Below are positions 61,701 through 64,000 of a stretch of DNA of 64,000 nucleotides, in pieces. Position numbers and translations under genes: made by a program. Each line of letters starts with the position of its first letter. Position 1 is the stretch's first letter. The stretch is taken from NCBI RefSeq assembly GCF_037038585.1, contig NC_092521.1, positions 75,293,398 to 75,357,397 on the forward strand. Direction: 5' to 3'. The DNA is from Patagioenas fasciata. Its lineage: Eukaryota > Chordata > Aves > Columbiformes > Columbidae. Under the pieces are notes generated by a model. That model saw nothing but the letters and a program-made list of their open reading frames with translations, searched no databases and was not told the origin of the DNA.

Positions 61701-64000
61701 TTTTAAAAATGAATTTGACAGACCTTTTAGCAGAATAAAAGAAAAATGGAGAGGAGTCATTCTGACATCTCGCAGGTGAAACGTTTGACTCAGGAGTTAC
61801 GTCTGTAAGGTGACGTGAGTGTGCAACACGGAAGTCAAGAGGCAGCACTTTTCTGTTACTTTTCAGCATTGCCCTTGTATGCAGGGAAAACTGGGCCCAG
61901 GTTCTCAAACCAGAGCATGCCTCCTGGGGGCTGGATTTCAAAGCAGGGTGGCTGTTTCTCCAGATTTCACCAAGCAGGAACCATACACCTCAGGTGACCT
62001 TGCCTGAGATATCCTACCTTATGGGATGCATACCCTTGCTTCCTAGGTCAAATCTAGTATTGCATTTTTAGATCTTTTTTAAGTTTAAAATGGAAGAGAG
62101 AGAAATCGTGTTTGAATTAAACAATTCAACAGTCCCAAACTATGTGTTGTTGTTTTGTTTTGTTTTTTTTTTCCCGTTTTCAAGAAAAAAATGTTAATTA
62201 GCAAACAAGTTGGGGTTTGTTTGGTTGGTTGCTTCAGCTGTTCAGCTGAGAAAATCAATTATTCACACAGCTCCAGTCAGTATCTTGAGGGGAATTCTCA
62301 GTACATCAAAGGCCCAAGACTGTTTATCTGTCTGGGATCCAGAATCTTATTTTAAAAAAAGCTTGGTGTTCTTCTTAACTCAGCTGTAGCCTTGGTTTTA
62401 AGGAGATGACTTTGTACTTGCTTCCTGTACAATCAGCTGGTTGCAGGCTCCCATCATCACGGGGGAAAGCTTGGCCCTGCCAAACTGGAGAAATGGTAGC
62501 CGTGATTTGGAGTGCCAGCCAAGGAGGTGGGGTGATGCTAACGAAATAATGTAAATACCCGTTGTTTGTTCTCCTGGAGGCAACTGCTCGACATGCTTGT
62601 CTAGACAGAGCCTGCCACGTCTGTCTGTCTATCCAGCATGTGGGAGTGGCCCGCTGAGCGTTATTCCCTCTGAGCAGCACCTGTTAAAAGGACTTACTGA
62701 TAAATTAAGAGGCAGAGATTTTAAAATGTTAATAACTGAAGGAAGGAAGGGGGCACAGCGTGGGTGGTAGGAGCACAATGGAACAGTGGGGGGTCCATCG
62801 TGGCTCTCCCAAGGGATGCACACGGCTGGGGCCTGTGCCCTTTTGTCAGGGAGGAGCCATCTCCCTCGTCCGAAAACATGGTGGATGACGTGGTCCCAAA
62901 TGGAAAGGAGCAGGCGCTATCCAAAAGTGAAAGAGGATTTTGCATCCTGTAATGGACGTGTCGTTTATCACCAGAGACTAACAATTTGATGCTGTTTTGG
63001 GAGATGTTAAAGAGAGGACAAAGCTATGTGTGCCAATGTCCAAATAATGCGTCAGGAATTTTTATTTATTTATTTTTTATTTTATTTTGAGAACAACTAA
63101 TACAACTGCACGTGATGCCTCAAGGACTTTGGGTTTCAGCTTGCCATAGTGTTGACCAGTAGCAGCATCGTCCTCCTTTTTGTGAGTCCCTCCATCTCTC
63201 TGTGGAGGCTGGGACAGGACTGCCAGCCTAAGGCAGGTAACTGCTGACTCTGCAGATTATGTCACAGAAAAAGGTCTTAATTGTGAGGATAATACTCCCT
63301 TACTCCTCCAGTGAATAGAAGGAGCATAAAAATTTTATCAGGACATAATAAAATAGGAATGAGGAACCCATAGTTACGAGTACTCTTGCTGTCCTGGGCT
63401 TCTATATAATGATTTAAACCCAAACCAAAATATAACTTGTAATTAAGGTTTCATTTTCTACAGGAAAATTTCCTGAATTCAAGTAAAAGTTGCTGGTATA
63501 TAGCACTTTCATCCCTCCTGTTGTAATATTAGAAATACCTCAGTGGAATCCCATTAGTTTGCTTCAAGAGTTACGTGCTGACTTCTACCAGATTGAAACA
63601 GAAGAAATTGGCTTATTTTATGGAAAACAGATACAGAAGGTAGCAGTTAATCATAGTCTAAATTACTCCTTCTTCATCCTTTCGAACAAAAGTATGAGTG
63701 AGCAGATGGGACTTGCATGGCGTCCAGGAGGTCAGCAGGCTCCAGGTCTTTCAAATATGTATAGCAGAAATTAATTGCAGATCCATGGGTTTTTGTACTC
63801 CAGATGCCGGGTTTGAGGACTGTAGCCATGAATAAACCACCTAATCTCAAAGACTGCAGAAATGTATAGAGAACACTGTGGTCTCTGAATTATTTGGAGC
63901 CATTGTATCGTATTAGGACCTTGAAAAAATAAAACTGGCTTGCTTTTTGCTTTCGATTAGTTGCCTGAGCAAATTATGCCAGTTACCATAAAGGGAAGAA
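58798..64000 (+). other. UBE2QL1: UBE2QL1 intron 1 (start; continues past the window)
   Basis: The intron begins with GTAGGG after codon 273. No frame resembling the GRICRKAG-type C-terminal exon is present, so the intron exceeds 5.2 kb. It starts GC-rich and becomes AT-rich after about 59570. It holds T-runs (59576-59593, 60936-60948), an AT dinucleotide tract near 61596-61609, a CpG-rich patch at 61205-61450, and an ATTT-rich stretch at 63058-63090. No CR1 copy is recognised here. Confidence 0.85.
61205..61450. promoter_or_regulatory. CpG-rich patch inside UBE2QL1 intron 1
   Basis: About twenty CpG dinucleotides lie in 245 bases of otherwise CpG-poor intron, with CRE-like half sites (GTGACATCACC, GTGACGCACC). 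It could be an internal promoter or a GC-rich regulatory element. Confidence 0.4.

Noticed and set aside
1-64000. CRISPR array, tRNA or rRNA genes
   Set aside because: No evenly spaced direct repeats and no cloverleaf or rRNA-like segments were recognised; the DNA is vertebrate nuclear.

Overview
The window looks like bird nuclear DNA. It carries many CR1 retrotransposon copies in both orientations, with the avian CR1 3' tail (ATTCTATG-type end), ERVL-like solo LTRs, and two genes that are neighbours on human chromosome 5p15. The LTR and CR1 types suggest a neoavian bird rather than a galliform, but the species cannot be named from the sequence alone.

Only two protein-coding genes can be supported. 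MED10 (Mediator middle-module subunit) lies on the minus strand at 35201-38876 in four exons, all of which join in frame with consensus splice sites. UBE2QL1 (an E2 ubiquitin-conjugating enzyme) starts at 57979 on the plus strand. Only its first coding exon is present, and its intron 1 runs off the right edge. The two genes are divergent, with about 19 kb between their starts. Each starts in a GC- and CpG-rich island, and each island has a CR1 fragment just upstream of it.

Layout. 1-34500 is gene-free, mostly AT-rich DNA with scattered CR1 pieces, one 548-bp solo LTR with a 5-bp target duplication (21934-22481), a long CR1 with recognisable reverse transcriptase (32184-33815), and two stretches that look like candidate conserved regulatory DNA (about 2085-2400 and 19060-19260). 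34500-39100 is MED10 with its 3' UTR and promoter. 39126-56950 is intergenic and holds two 96%-identical 651-bp solo LTRs, each with its own target duplication, an old L3/CR1-like copy and several young CR1 tails. 57040-58797 is the UBE2QL1 CpG island and first exon, and 58798-64000 is intron.

I found no tRNA, rRNA, CRISPR or unfamiliar multi-gene system. Almost all other open frames are short and chance-like, or are remnants of CR1. The points most worth a second look are the 155-residue N-terminal extension and uORF cluster of UBE2QL1, the pair of independent solo LTRs, and an in-frame stop codon shared at the same place by two CR1 copies.
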